Source: Bartonella sp. ML70XJBT.G
GTDB taxonomy: Bacteria; Pseudomonadota; Alphaproteobacteria; Rhizobiales; Rhizobiaceae
Assembly (NCBI RefSeq): GCF_028618575.1
Contig: NZ_JAQITA010000006.1
Coordinates: 1 to 64,000 of the forward strand
Direction: 5' to 3'
Length of the DNA stretch: 64,000 nucleotides
Each line of letters begins with the position of its first letter. The stretch's first letter is position 1. Position numbers and translations under genes: made by a program. Below, in pieces: positions 20,601 through 28,090 of the stretch. The notes below the pieces were generated by a model, which made no database searches, was not told the origin of the DNA, and saw nothing but the letters and a program-made list of their open reading frames with translations.

Positions 20601-20733
20601 TCGAATTACGAACAACTGCCCCTGTTGTAGAAACACCCGCAGCGAAAACGGGAGAGACACTTGATAAAAGTGCAGCCATGGCGGTTCCTAATGAGACCGC
20701 TTTAAGCAAATTTGATTTTGAATATTTGTTCAT
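14632..20733 (-). CDS. Trimeric autotransporter adhesin (BadA/Vomp-like), 2033 aa
   Basis: The longest adhesin in the window. Start at the ATG at 20733 (MNKYSKSNLLK) with a GGAGGGG ribosome-binding site separated by T8; upstream in-frame codons would swallow this site. The signal peptide ends near residue 32 (SPVFAAG). The head contains GSHGSIVFAGDDDYCGVDNV with C68, and FVTGCGAS with C157, then many YadA-type repeats (SVAMG, SIALG, AIAIG) to about residue 330. After a neck (GVAAGSADTDAVNVAQLK) come six or so modules beginning WKLSV/WKLAVE and ending DAVNLSQLK, then longer INGSQINKISGDIA modules, a coiled coil and the YadA anchor (RQAAAIGLAVANLRY ... GAGFNMTLN). It is the first adhesin gene downstream of the long regulatory gap at 20.7-22.1 kb. 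Confidence 0.96.
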   Translation of the reverse strand: MNKYSKSNLLKAVSLGTAMAALLSSVSPVFAAGVSTTGAVVRNSSGIDVPYPFGSHGSIVFAGDDDYCGVDNVVGRGGTQQQGIANKISAEQEFENFIYDQATDSGRNPYGTTTKKVTWVSDGVLSDPKASYMGTATRGSQNILPEAYGVYSFVTGCGASATGNYSTAFGAGATTKAGGAQAFGVAALASGRASVAMGVSSETSGEAAVAIGGLATAAGNRSIALGAEAKAEDNYAIAIGLSAEAKASGSIAIGSRRSDRTDPNDPNRKAIAVAKNAIAIGTDTFAKEEDSVAIGANAQVLVHDGVAVGGGAVSDRAKGVKGYDPYLDGDTTETNNMAWISTTGAFSVGEVGGTGNGNLTRQITGVAAGSADTDAVNVAQLKAMREVIAGGGGWKISANDTDPTNVNAGNTVDFSVTKSNVGQDNLKVVKNTADNKHKIQFALSDNLKLTSVTTGQSSMSNDGFIINSDNGPRMTIDGIDAGNQAIKNVADGEEDNDAVNLKQLKAMAKANKTIWQLAVEGGDATAIGPNGMVNLQAAGNENKKNIKIEKDSDHNVTFGLADNITVKSVTAGNTLISEAGFAFVNGNGPQITTAGIDAGSKKITKVVEGTDDTDAVNFKQLKDLTAGIKTGWKLAVEDEETTDVGAGSTVKFIAVEDDDLNKNIKIVRGTNNEVKFDLADNINVMTVTAGESIMNDDGFFINGDSGPSMTVDGINAGYTNITKVLEATEDDEAVNFGQLKRFVGKGSGWKLSVDGQNATDVTAGSTVDFVAIKHKNDDGSENDEVTNIKIIKDENNKVSFDLNDYIKVNRVETGITSLSNAGLMIKDGPRVTKGGIDAGGKTISRVANGVLDEDAVNLSQLKEITSGIKTGWKLSVDGDDATDIGAESTVKFVAAMDQDSHKNIKIVRGNDNEVKFDLNELIKVKNIKVGNEVTINDKGLAIRHGPSITYGGIDAGDREIRNVADGVLYTDAVNLSQLQKVEEKIKEVADNSLVKWIEDQKLITIGAQKDGTKISIANSNGQNRVISGVADGNLGKASTDAINGSQINKISGDIAQFLGGDAAFQDGAFVGPKYQLTTIDEDGTIAIKRYSDVGSALDAVNKNVFHVDHTMIIGFNDIADYFGGGAKYEKGKWQAPTFKVSRRDTNGGIVKNNYQNVADAFDAVDTSITDIYSQINNVTGNSLVKWIEDQKLITIGAQKDGTKISIANSNGQNRVISGVADGNLGKASTDAINGSQINKISGDIAQFFGGNAAFQDGAFVGPRYNLSTVSADGNVEQKIFDNVGDALTGLDANVKNVNKHVQYVDNKFNKFSQDALLWDDGKRAFSARHEKGEGKTDSKITSLLKGDVTEDSTDAINGSQLFNIAQNISEYFGGSTDVIEGIQPTFLIDGNSYNNVTEAFTGVNVSIHKIDNKISNLEKNNLVKQEGGVTSIITIGKDTAGTEINIAGVGKIARKISGVQEAEKGDEAVNKNQLDKSIEKISKDIETASAAAVLYDKDEGGIVNYGSVTLGGDKNNGPVALLNVKDGRISQDSHDAINGSQINKISRDIANYFGGDAKFVGGTFKGPKYSLSVIVEEGQVAKANYYNVGDALTGLDANVKSVNNRITNVANNFNQKIEDISKDALLWDDEEQAFVARHEKDGKKTNSKLKYLVDGDIFANSTDAINGSQLYAMGAKIAAYFGGGAKYENGQWTAPQFKIVQVNVDGTTVEKTHGNVADAFGDVNKNMSNINNRIDDVINKSDLDALKWNSDKKAYDATHDGTPSKIINVADGKIAKGSKEAVNGGQLWQTNERVAKVENRVTDVENHVEIIDKKVDNISNTIEDIGDIVINIDTKVDKIDDKVNNIAEDAVRYDRDASGKKTNKITLKGSDPSEPVMIDNVADGRIEKGSKEAVNGGQLHDYTKEQMKIVLDESKRYTDQRVNNIVIDAIDDAVDKSKHYTDMKFEALNYSIEGARKEARQAAAIGLAVANLRYNDTPGKLSVGFGSGLWRSQSAFAFGAGYTSEKGDIRSNVSVTTSGGHWGVGAGFNMTLN
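15949..16431 (-). repeat. DNA block shared with the third adhesin gene (copy B)
   Basis: Counterpart of 11161-11643 at an offset of 4788 bases, same reading frame, without visible indels. It sits in the stalk of the fourth TAA. Confidence 0.75.
16949..17193 (-). repeat. 245-bp direct repeat inside the fourth adhesin, copy 1
   Basis: Nearly identical to 17519-17763 (only a handful of substitutions seen). Encodes the module from SLVKWIEDQKLITIGAQ to FQDGAFVGP. The copies are 570 bases apart start to start, which is 190 codons, so recombination would keep the frame. Confidence 0.85.
17519..17763 (-). repeat. 245-bp direct repeat inside the fourth adhesin, copy 2
   Basis: Second copy of the repeat at 16949-17193. 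The differences I see cluster at the GGNAAF versus GGDAAF codons and at single silent sites. Confidence 0.85.
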
Positions 20734-20748
20734 AAAAAAAACCCCTCC
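20734..20748 (-). promoter_or_regulatory. Ribosome-binding site with T8 spacer of the fourth adhesin
   Basis: On the coding strand GGAGGGG (20742-20748) is followed by exactly eight T (20734-20741) and then the ATG. The whole spacer is a homopolymer, so slippage would change the distance between the ribosome-binding site and the start codon. Confidence 0.7.
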
Positions 20749-22064
20749 AACAGAGCTCAATATCATTACAACGCGCAAAAACTCCCACGGCAAAACCCTG
20801 CTTGCGCACCTAAAAACGAATAAAAAGGTAAAGCTGTCCCCTCCTGATGCCGGCGTTTCTTACGGCTTCATCCTAAAGTCTCAGTAAAACATTGAATCTA
20901 GAAAAGTCCCCAACCCTTTTAGCTAGAGGGATTCAAGCTAAAAATAAATAAAAACACAAACTTTGAGAATATTACATCATTTCCATCCAAACATATCGCG
21001 ATTTAGCTCATAATAAAAATAGCTTCTTAAAGAGCAACTCTACCTTTCAAATAAAGCGCATAAACAGAATGGCAAGAGTATGAAAAATAATTTTTCAATA
21101 ATTTGCAAAATTCTTCTCATTAAATACAAAAAGAGTTCTTTATAATAACTGTTCTTATAAACATAAATTTATTTTTGTTAACTTATAACATCATGTGATA
21201 AATAATGATCATACTCATCAACGCATTTTTTCTACGAGATACTCTATCCTAGAAGAGGCGTGTTCGAAAAAACTTTTCCATTTATTGCTCTATAATATCA
21301 GTCTTCACTTTTCTGAGCGATTTTATCTTCGTAAAGCAGAGTTTTTTTCATAAATGTCTCTTAAGAATGAGCATCTAAAACAAACTTTCAAAACATTTTT
21401 TACAAATAAACCATGCTCTCTCTGTTTTTTGTACAAAAATACAAAATATTTTCTGAAAATGAATAGCTTATAGATTTTTGATTTCCTAAACAGACATTAT
21501 AGAAAAATGCATATTGCTAAATCCAAGATGTTATCACAAAGACAATTGCTGATATTCTTTGAACATTCTCAAAATATATCACTCGGATATCGGTATGTTT
21601 AGATATCCTATTATCTAAAATACATATTTTAGTGAATTTTCTGACTTCTCAAAGATAAGACACTTACAGCGTTCTCTTCTTATCAAATGTTATGTTTTGA
21701 AAACTTGCTTTTTCTTTATGAAAGTAAATACAAAAACTTTACCAAAATAATAAAAGACTGAAAAACCAAACTATTCGCAGGTCAAGCCTTTATAATTGCT
21801 CTCTTTTGCCTTTGAATATCATTCGTTCATTTGTTTCTTGACAAAGATCTCTACAGTATATTTGGAAATAAATATGCACGTTGTGCAAATCTTTTTCTGT
21901 ATCCAAAATGATCAAAAGCCAATAAAATGAATTTTCTGTATTATCTGAAGCTTTGTATCCTATAGAAAAAAATTCAACGAAAAATATGTCTTAGAGATAT
22001 TTACCATTCAAGGCACTGTTTTTGAGAGAATATTTTTATAGCAAAAAAGATTTTTCTTTTGAGA
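20749..22064. promoter_or_regulatory. 1.3 kb gene-free region between repressor and adhesin array
   Basis: Strongly AT-rich with no credible gene on either strand. The part next to the adhesin (about 20750-20900) is less AT-rich than the rest and looks like a leader; the remainder has many stop codons in all frames. It must hold the promoter of the 14632-20733 TAA. No boxes could be assigned with confidence. Confidence 0.4.
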
Positions 22065-22598
22065 TCATTCATCTGTCTCTTTTGTCGTTGTTTGCTGTGC
22101 CTTTTCAGCTTCGATTTGGCGTTTTAAATGAAGTTTTAACAAAGGCAAAGTGGCTTCAACTTCTTCCATATCATAGATGTTTTGAATAAGCTCTTGCAAT
22201 CTTCCATAAAGCTCTGCTGCTAATTCCGCCACATCTTCAGGAGAAAGTATTATTTTTGCATCATGATAGGTTGTATCAGCTAAATGCCCAAGCTTTTTCA
22301 TCAGCCCTACAGGAATCGCTTGCGGTTTAAAACCAGCAGCTTTTGCCTTGGCTATGTCTGCGAACATTTCACCTGTACCAGTTATCAACCAATCTAATGA
22401 AACACCGCAAATTTCTTTGTATTTAGAGAGAGCAGAGGCGGTAGGTTCACTGATGCCCGTCTCATAAGTTCCTATAGAACCAGCAGTTACCCCAAGATGT
22501 TCAGCAAATTGTTTACGCTCGGTAAAACCAAGTGCGCGCCGCACTTCACGAAAACGTCTTGCCAATTCGGTTTTAGGTTCTTTTTCAGGACGTGCCAA
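22065..22598 (-). CDS. XRE-family helix-turn-helix repressor, phage-type, 177 aa
   Basis: DNA-binding regulator. Residues about 9-68 form a Cro/C1-type helix-turn-helix: LARRFREVRRALGF, then RKQFAEHLGVTAGSIGTYETG, ending SLDWLITGTG, a phrase common in phage-like repressors. The C-terminal half is helical without a peptidase motif, so it is not a LexA-type self-cleaving repressor. The start codon is TTG at 22598, with GGAG about 10 bases upstream; no ATG fits the domain. It is transcribed away from a perfect inverted repeat at 22611-22649 that is likely its operator, which would make it autoregulated. It lies between the adhesin array and a small divergent gene set. Whether it controls either is not shown. 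Confidence 0.85.
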   Translation of the reverse strand: MARPEKEPKTELARRFREVRRALGFTERKQFAEHLGVTAGSIGTYETGISEPTASALSKYKEICGVSLDWLITGTGEMFADIAKAKAAGFKPQAIPVGLMKKLGHLADTTYHDAKIILSPEDVAELAAELYGRLQELIQNIYDMEEVEATLPLLKLHLKRQIEAEKAQQTTTKETDE

Positions 22599-22610
22599 AA
22601 AATTACTCCA

Positions 22611-22649
22611 AAATCAATATAATTGTTGACTAAATAATTATATTGATTT
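22611..22649. promoter_or_regulatory. Perfect 14-bp inverted repeat: likely operator of the XRE repressor
   Basis: AAATCAATATAATT (22611-22624) is exactly mirrored at 22636-22649, with an 11-base spacer. It lies 13 bases upstream of the repressor start, between divergent genes. Arms of this size and position fit a dimeric HTH repressor. Confidence 0.75.
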
Positions 22650-22654
22650 ATATC
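22626..22654 (+). promoter_or_regulatory. Possible rightward promoter inside the operator
   Basis: TTGACT at 22626-22631, 17 bases, then TATATC at 22649-22654: a near-consensus sigma-70 layout reading towards the small genes at 22.7-23.8 kb. It overlaps the operator, so the repressor would block it. Confidence 0.5.
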
Positions 22655-22744
22655 TCCTATCACTGCCCGTTAAGGTCGGCGGTTATTTAAATAAACCCCA
22701 CAAAAATGGATGCTTTACCATCTATTTAAGCAGGAGCGAAATTT

Positions 22745-22990
22745 ATGACAATCACACAAAAAATGCGATCGCCGTGGTATTTTGTTAAACTGCCCCGTTG
22801 TCATATGACCTTGGAAAAAGTACAAAAACCTCTTACAAACTATTTTCCAGTGTCAAAAGCATTTGGACACAGCCCAATGAAAAAGCCAAACGCGCCATTA
22901 CTCACTTTATCAGTTTGCCCGCTAAGCCAATTTTCTCGATCACTCTTTCAAAAATCGCAGTCACACTCCTTCAGCCGAAAAACAGCTTAA
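22745..22990 (+). CDS. Small unrecognised ORF, 81 aa
   Basis: ATG at 22745 follows AGGAG by eight bases, a good ribosome-binding site, and lies about 90 bases downstream of the possible promoter at 22626. I recognise no family. Another reading frame (from 22798) is open through the same DNA and continues to 23562, so this may be the front of a gene broken by a frameshift rather than a complete gene. Confidence 0.3.
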   Translation: MTITQKMRSPWYFVKLPRCHMTLEKVQKPLTNYFPVSKAFGHSPMKKPNAPLLTLSVCPLSQFSRSLFQKSQSHSFSRKTA

Positions 22991-23094
22991 TACGATTTTT
23001 CTCACCTTCCTGCCTTAAACCTCTTTGCAAGGATCTACATATCAAACGTATTCCCATCATTTTTAAATTACAACATAAGATAAAAGGTTTATCA

Positions 23095-23562
23095 ATGTCT
23101 AAAAGTCAATACAAAATGGATAAGATAAGTGATGTTCTACAAAAAATGTGCATATCAACTCTTCTGCAAAGACTAAACATTTATAACCCACACTTGCTTA
23201 TTAACAATGGCACTGATTTGGCTTTTATTGGCAAGGATAAAATCTTAAAGCGCTTTGTTCATCGTAAAAATATCCTCTCTTACATGCAAATTAAAAGCTG
23301 TTTAGAAATACAGCTTAAATTCTGCAAACTCTATCATCATATTGCGAGATCTCTTCATGATTGGAAAATTCATAGTATTAACGCAATAACGTTTCTCACA
23401 AATAGCGTTTTAAAAACTGCTCCTTTGCAGAAAATTGACAAAATGATCACGTTGGTATACATGGCAATTCTTGGTGATGACAGTGAGGTGAGACCTAAAA
23501 TATCAAAGCCACATGGAAAAGCCGCAACGTGGAGGAGTAGGCATGGCCTCTTTAGGCGATAA
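23095..23562 (+). CDS. Unrecognised protein, about 155 aa
   Basis: The frame is open from 22798 to 23562, unusually long for AT-rich DNA, which argues for a real or recently real gene. I choose ATG 23095 (MSKSQYKMDK) because AAAAGG lies seven bases before it. The predicted protein is basic and mostly helical, with no signal peptide or motif that I recognise. It overlaps the next gene by 20 bases, which suggests one transcript. An earlier start at 22798 is possible. Confidence 0.4.
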   Translation: MSKSQYKMDKISDVLQKMCISTLLQRLNIYNPHLLINNGTDLAFIGKDKILKRFVHRKNILSYMQIKSCLEIQLKFCKLYHHIARSLHDWKIHSINAITFLTNSVLKTAPLQKIDKMITLVYMAILGDDSEVRPKISKPHGKAATWRSRHGLFRR

Positions 23563-23824
23563 AGAATTGTCCGATACACTTGTTGGTCTTTATGACGACT
23601 ATCAACGCGGTTTTGATATTGGAGAAGAGCTTAAATTGTGCGTGGATTTGGCTTTATCTCTTGAATTGGAACTGAGTATTCATCGTTTAAGCGAAGCAGA
23701 TGCACTTTTGAAAAAAGAAATTATACAAACCTTGCACCGTCGCAAAAATATTCATTCTAATGAAGATGAAACAATTGATGAGACGGACACAATTATTCAT
23801 ATGGATTTTGAAGAACGCAATTAA
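23543..23824 (+). CDS. Small acidic hypothetical protein, 93 aa
   Basis: ATG 23543 is preceded by GGAGGAG at 23531-23537, a very strong ribosome-binding site. The protein begins MASLGDKELSDTLVG, is predicted helical to about residue 70 (LALSLELELSIHRLSEADALLKK would form an amphipathic helix) and ends in an acidic tail. No known family recognised. It is the last gene of the short set that diverges from the XRE repressor. Confidence 0.6.
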   Translation: MASLGDKELSDTLVGLYDDYQRGFDIGEELKLCVDLALSLELELSIHRLSEADALLKKEIIQTLHRRKNIHSNEDETIDETDTIIHMDFEERN

Positions 23825-24350
23825 AAAAATATAGCAGGTATGAGAGAAGCGGATTGTTCTGCTCTCTATTATTTTTATTACATTGATTTATAAAGATAAT
23901 CACTATCCCTATTGAATAATAACCCCGCATATCCTAAAATTCTCTCCATTCAAATCTAGAGCTCTTGAACCCATTAAAACCATTTGTTTGCATGCCACAA
24001 GCGGGAGTGCCGTGTAGATAAAACAAAGAAAGAAAAAATACCTCTCATAAATGCTCTCAGGCGCTAAAGAATATCGTAACATTGGGAGCTGGCAAATAGT
24101 ATGATGATGCTGCTTGCTCAAACATAAAAACTTTTCAAAATTTTAAAACGCTGTGTTAGAAAACCATCGCATAATGAACTTAATCAAAAAGAACTCTTGA
24201 TGCTTTCTTGGTAATGCATCAACACAACTTGCATTTAAAGCATCGATAAAATTTATGCTTTATTCGTTAGCTTCCTTAGCATTCACTTCCCCTTTAAAAG
24301 CAAAATATGAAAGCTCTCGCAACTGTTTGTGAATAATACTTAAATACAAT
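23825..24350. other. Intergenic, no gene seen
   Basis: About 525 AT-rich bases between two converging genes. Only short ORFs without supporting signals. Confidence 0.4.
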
Positions 24351-25562
24351 TTATTGTTTTCCATTCTTGTAAAATAGGGTGATGAGCGTACCAATAACAG
24401 CAATCATACCTTGAAAAAAGTATATCGACTGAGATGAGATGCTGTTGGTATCACTTGCCATAAAGAGATAAACTCCAAGAATAAAGCAGCCAGAAAGACC
24501 ATTAAAACTTGCTTGTAATCTTCCTTGATATTTGGGATCACAAGAGAGTTGCGATAAAGAAATCGAAAGAGCCCAACTTGAAAGTCCAAATCCAATCATG
24601 AAATAAACAGGAAAAACAATGTGTGTCTGTGTATTAACAGACAGAATAATAAGACCGATAGCCATAATAGCTAATAAAAGTGCCAATGTTTTCCTTATAG
24701 AGAAAGCTTTACAAAGAAGTGGCGAAAAAAGCGCACCGATAAATGCACCCGCAGAATAAAGCGCTTCCAATATTGCAAAGATCTTGTTATCTGCTTTTAA
24801 AATCTCTTGCGTATAAGGAACCAGAATAACAGGAATGGTCATCAAAAGAGTCATAATAATCATCTGGCTTACATAAGGCATAAAAAGAGCCGGATTCTGC
24901 TTAAAATAATGAAATGACGCTATATAACTTTTCCACCAATTGAGTTTATTTTGATTTTCATATTTTCGCATTTCAGGTACTTTCATTGCCAAGTTAAATA
25001 AACCAGCAATAATAAAGAATATACCACCTATGAGAAGCGTTCCTTTTGTTCCTGCATAGGTGAGTATAAATCCACTTACCCCCATACCCACGATGGTGCC
25101 AAGTTCATAAACCATATCGATTGTCGCATTTGCATTAACAAGCTGTTCTTTTGGAACAATACTTTGGATTAAAGGTACAGCTGATGGCATATAAAAAGAG
25201 ACAAAAATACCTAAGCAGGTAGACAAGACCATCAATTCAATTTCTATACCCAATTTCCCAAATATTACCCAAGCCACGAGTATCATCCCCCTGACAAGAT
25301 TTGAAATCATAATCTGCATTTTACGATTGTATTTATCCGCCAATACGCCAAAAACAGGTGCAAAAATAATGCTCGGCATCCAGAGAAAAAACATGAGAAG
25401 CGCTACACCACGAATTGAACTTGTCTGATGGTAGGCAAGCCATGACAAAGCGATATAATTTAGCCCATTACCAAATGTAGCAAATAAGCCGCTCAACGTA
25501 AAATAGAGAAAAGTCCTACTTTCCAATAAAGCAGCGCGTTCTTTCAAATTTGCCGCGAACAT
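24351..25562 (-). CDS. MFS transporter, 403 aa, intact
   Basis: Inner-membrane major facilitator of about 12 helices, of the EntS/MFS_3 exporter type. The cytoplasmic loop between helices 2 and 3 has the family signature GVLADKYNRK near residue 75. Helix 5 shows GMGVSGFILTYAG. The start at 25562 has AAGGGAG about seven bases upstream. Members of this group export siderophores, drugs or small peptides; the substrate here cannot be read. It is the first of three MFS genes in a 10 kb accessory stretch and the only one without a frameshift. Confidence 0.88.
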   Translation of the reverse strand: MFAANLKERAALLESRTFLYFTLSGLFATFGNGLNYIALSWLAYHQTSSIRGVALLMFFLWMPSIIFAPVFGVLADKYNRKMQIMISNLVRGMILVAWVIFGKLGIEIELMVLSTCLGIFVSFYMPSAVPLIQSIVPKEQLVNANATIDMVYELGTIVGMGVSGFILTYAGTKGTLLIGGIFFIIAGLFNLAMKVPEMRKYENQNKLNWWKSYIASFHYFKQNPALFMPYVSQMIIMTLLMTIPVILVPYTQEILKADNKIFAILEALYSAGAFIGALFSPLLCKAFSIRKTLALLLAIMAIGLIILSVNTQTHIVFPVYFMIGFGLSSWALSISLSQLSCDPKYQGRLQASFNGLSGCFILGVYLFMASDTNSISSQSIYFFQGMIAVIGTLITLFYKNGKQ

Positions 25563-26364
25563 AAATTCGCTCCCTTCATATCAATATTATTTGCTCTATA
25601 TTGAAATCCCTTTTAAAAGATATGCTTTTTTTACAATTTTATATTTTAGCCAGTTAAATTAAAAACTCTTCGCTTGGATGCTTTTAAAATGTTCATTTTG
25701 TCATAATGTGACTCACTTTTCTATGAAAATAAAGCACCTTAGATATAAGGTTAGATCATTTTACAATAACAAAGATTCATAAACATCACTGCTCTCATTG
25801 AATATTTACACCGTAAACACAAAATAGTCGTGTTGAAATAATTGCTCTGCTCGTACCAAAGGATAGCAGCCACAAATCAAAGATTTGCGAAATCTTACCG
25901 AGCTAAAACTGGTGTCATTTTATAGATATCAAGGAAAAACTATAGCTTCTACTCTGAACGAACCTTTGCCATTTCATCTCTCACGCATCTATGAAAGGCA
26001 AGAGGATATCAAATTCCCCCCAAAAAAAGAGACGTTATTGCCTTCATCTTTCGTTTACTCTCTGTATGCAAATATGTTTGAGTATATCCATACCTGATCG
26101 TGCTTATAGCGCTACATTTAATGTAAAGAATGAAGATATTATCATCATGATAAATATAGATCATTTTTCTAACACTGTATCCCTCTTGCCAAAAATCTTT
26201 CAAAAAAGTATTTTGCGATTTAATGATAGATAATTTTTCAGTAAAAAGCTTCAAATATTCAAGGAAATATTTTTCCAGCACATATCAATTATTATGACAT
26301 CTTTAGAATTTCCTATATAAGCTTTAAGCCAATAATATAAGAAGAATATACCGCAGATAGGTTT
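25563..26364. other. Intergenic, no gene seen
   Basis: About 800 AT-rich bases. ORFs of 70-90 codons occur on both strands but overlap each other and lack ribosome-binding sites and family features. Probably includes the promoter of the 24351-25562 transporter. Confidence 0.4.
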
Positions 26365-27055
26365 TTATATTACATTTATGCATTGGCCAAAACAAACCTT
26401 ATCTATATAGTGCCGTATTTGATTATGGATTGAAGAAACAGAATTAGTTCCATCAATTACAATAAATCGCTCATCCATTTCTGACAAAAGTTGATATACT
26501 TCACAAACTTTTTCAATAAATGAGAGTTTTTCTTCGTATTTTAAGATTAAACCATCCCTTTTTTGCAACCGTTCTATAATCACAGCAGGCGGTAAATGAA
26601 GGTAAAATGTGATATGAGGTCTTGGAATAGATTGATTTAATTTCACCACAGTTTCAAGAGAAAGATCTCGCGCATAAAAATAAGCAAGACTAGAATAAAC
26701 ATATCGATCGCTGATTAATAAATTTTTTGATGACGTTAAAGAGGGCTCGATAATTTCAAGCGTATGTTTGCGTCTATCTGTCGCGGCTAAAGCCCTAAAA
26801 GCAATGGATCAATTTGTTTTCCATTATCTAAATAATCTCTAACCTCTGGTTTATTTCTATACCAATTACTAGGCTGAAAAGTTTGTATTATATGTCTTTC
26901 TTGTGAGTAATGGCGAGAATTTTTTTTGTTTGAGTTGTTTTTCTACTCCCATCAAATCCACATAAAGCAATAAAAGAGCCAGAATATTTTTTTAGAGACC
27001 ACATGGAATTATAAACATCTTTATTAAGATACATTTTATCTATTAAACCATCCAT
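26365..27055 (-). pseudogene. Thymidylate-kinase-like gene, broken by two frameshifts
   Basis: Reading leftward from ATG 27055, the first frame gives a P-loop region FIALCGFDGSRKTT and ends at a stop at 26888-26890. The next frame gives FQPSNWYRNKPEVRDYLDNG and ends at 26787-26789. The third gives TDRRKHTLEII, ISDRYVYSSLAYF (the DRY/DRH substrate motif) and IDGTNSVSSI, to the stop at 26365. Together these make an almost full-length dTMP-kinase-family protein of about 225 residues. The P-loop glycine before Lys is Arg (GSRKTT for GSGKTT), another sign of lost function. A housekeeping tmk is expected elsewhere, so this was probably an accessory nucleotide kinase. Confidence 0.8.
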
Positions 27056-27922
27056 TCTTTAAGTCATTTGATACGCAAAATCTCTTTAGATATGTTTAAA
27101 TTCATCACTCGTTACCAGAGAGAGGCATCAAGAATATCAAGTTCCTTTAGTGTAAGAGACTGAAATTTTTGAACATTATTTGCAACGAGAGACATATTTT
27201 TAAACTTTATATTCAATGAAGCCTTTTGATTCAACAAGAGATAAGAGACGCCACTTTACTGAAAATACCAGCCCCCCGCTCCTATGAAGATAAATTAAAT
27301 TTATCTTGCATTGATGTTTATAAGCCAGTTTATAACACTTCACCTCATTACTATTTATACTCATATACTCTTTTTATACCTTGTATATGAAATATGCTTA
27401 TTTTATTAAACCACAGTCATAAGCATTTCAATATAACATAGAACTCTTTCTGCACGAAAAACGAAGATATTAAGCATACCCCCAACTTTATAGGGAGTAT
27501 AGGCAATCCTGATATTACCATATATTGGTCAATACCGACTATTGCTCCCAAAATGGCATGAGAAAATATCAACTTTGATAAAGCGCTTTATAAATTTCAG
27601 AATTCACCCTTCGCTAGGGATGCTTCTATAAATGCTATAATCTTCCTCACTATAAACACATAGAGACAAATTCCATATATTTAGCATCTCACATTTTTGA
27701 AAATTTTTGACTTGAGTTTTCTAATAGCGTACAAATGCGTGACCTCATCTTTTTCATTCCAGTATTCGAATTTGATCGTTCCCATCTAGTGAGCTATAAA
27801 TTCAAGACTCGCTCAAAACATTGAAGCGATAATCGCACTAGAATTGGGACGGATTTTTATTGGAATGTATGAAATTTCTACCTGATTATAATTGCATTGC
27901 AAAAGAGATCATTTAAAGAAAA
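27056..27922. other. Intergenic, possible gene remnants
   Basis: About 870 bases without an intact gene. On the minus strand near 27115-27195 there is a short open stretch with an ATG (MSLVANNVQKFQSLTLKELD) ending in a stop after about 27 codons, possibly a scrap of a lost gene. No family assigned. Confidence 0.35.
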
Positions 27923-28090
27923 ATGTGTGTATCAATTTTATCGAATGAAAGAGAGACAATACTAAAGGATAGTACTCATTTCGCCCTTTTGCAGAATTTA
28001 TGCTTACTAGCCAAAGAAGAGCTTCTCAATTATTTTGGCAACAATTATAAGGGAGGGTACTATGATACAAAGCGTTCAGCCAAAAAATGA
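27923..28090 (+). CDS. 55-codon ORF overlapping the methyltransferase start
   Basis: ATG 27923 to TGA 28088-28090, in a different frame from the methyltransferase and overlapping its first 29 bases. The product begins MCVSILSNERETILKD, has a helical middle (LLQNLCLLAKEELLNYF) and ends NNYKGGYYDTKRSAKK. The ribosome-binding site is weak (AAAG). The overlap would allow translational coupling. It could be a small protein, a leader-type peptide, or chance. Too short for a firm call. Confidence 0.3.
   Translation: MCVSILSNERETILKDSTHFALLQNLCLLAKEELLNYFGNNYKGGYYDTKRSAKK

Noticed and set aside
14632..20733. Possible CRISPR-like repeat structure in the adhesin DNA
   Set aside because: The repeats are long, in frame, uneven in spacing and encode stalk modules. 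There are no unique spacers of constant length and no cas genes.
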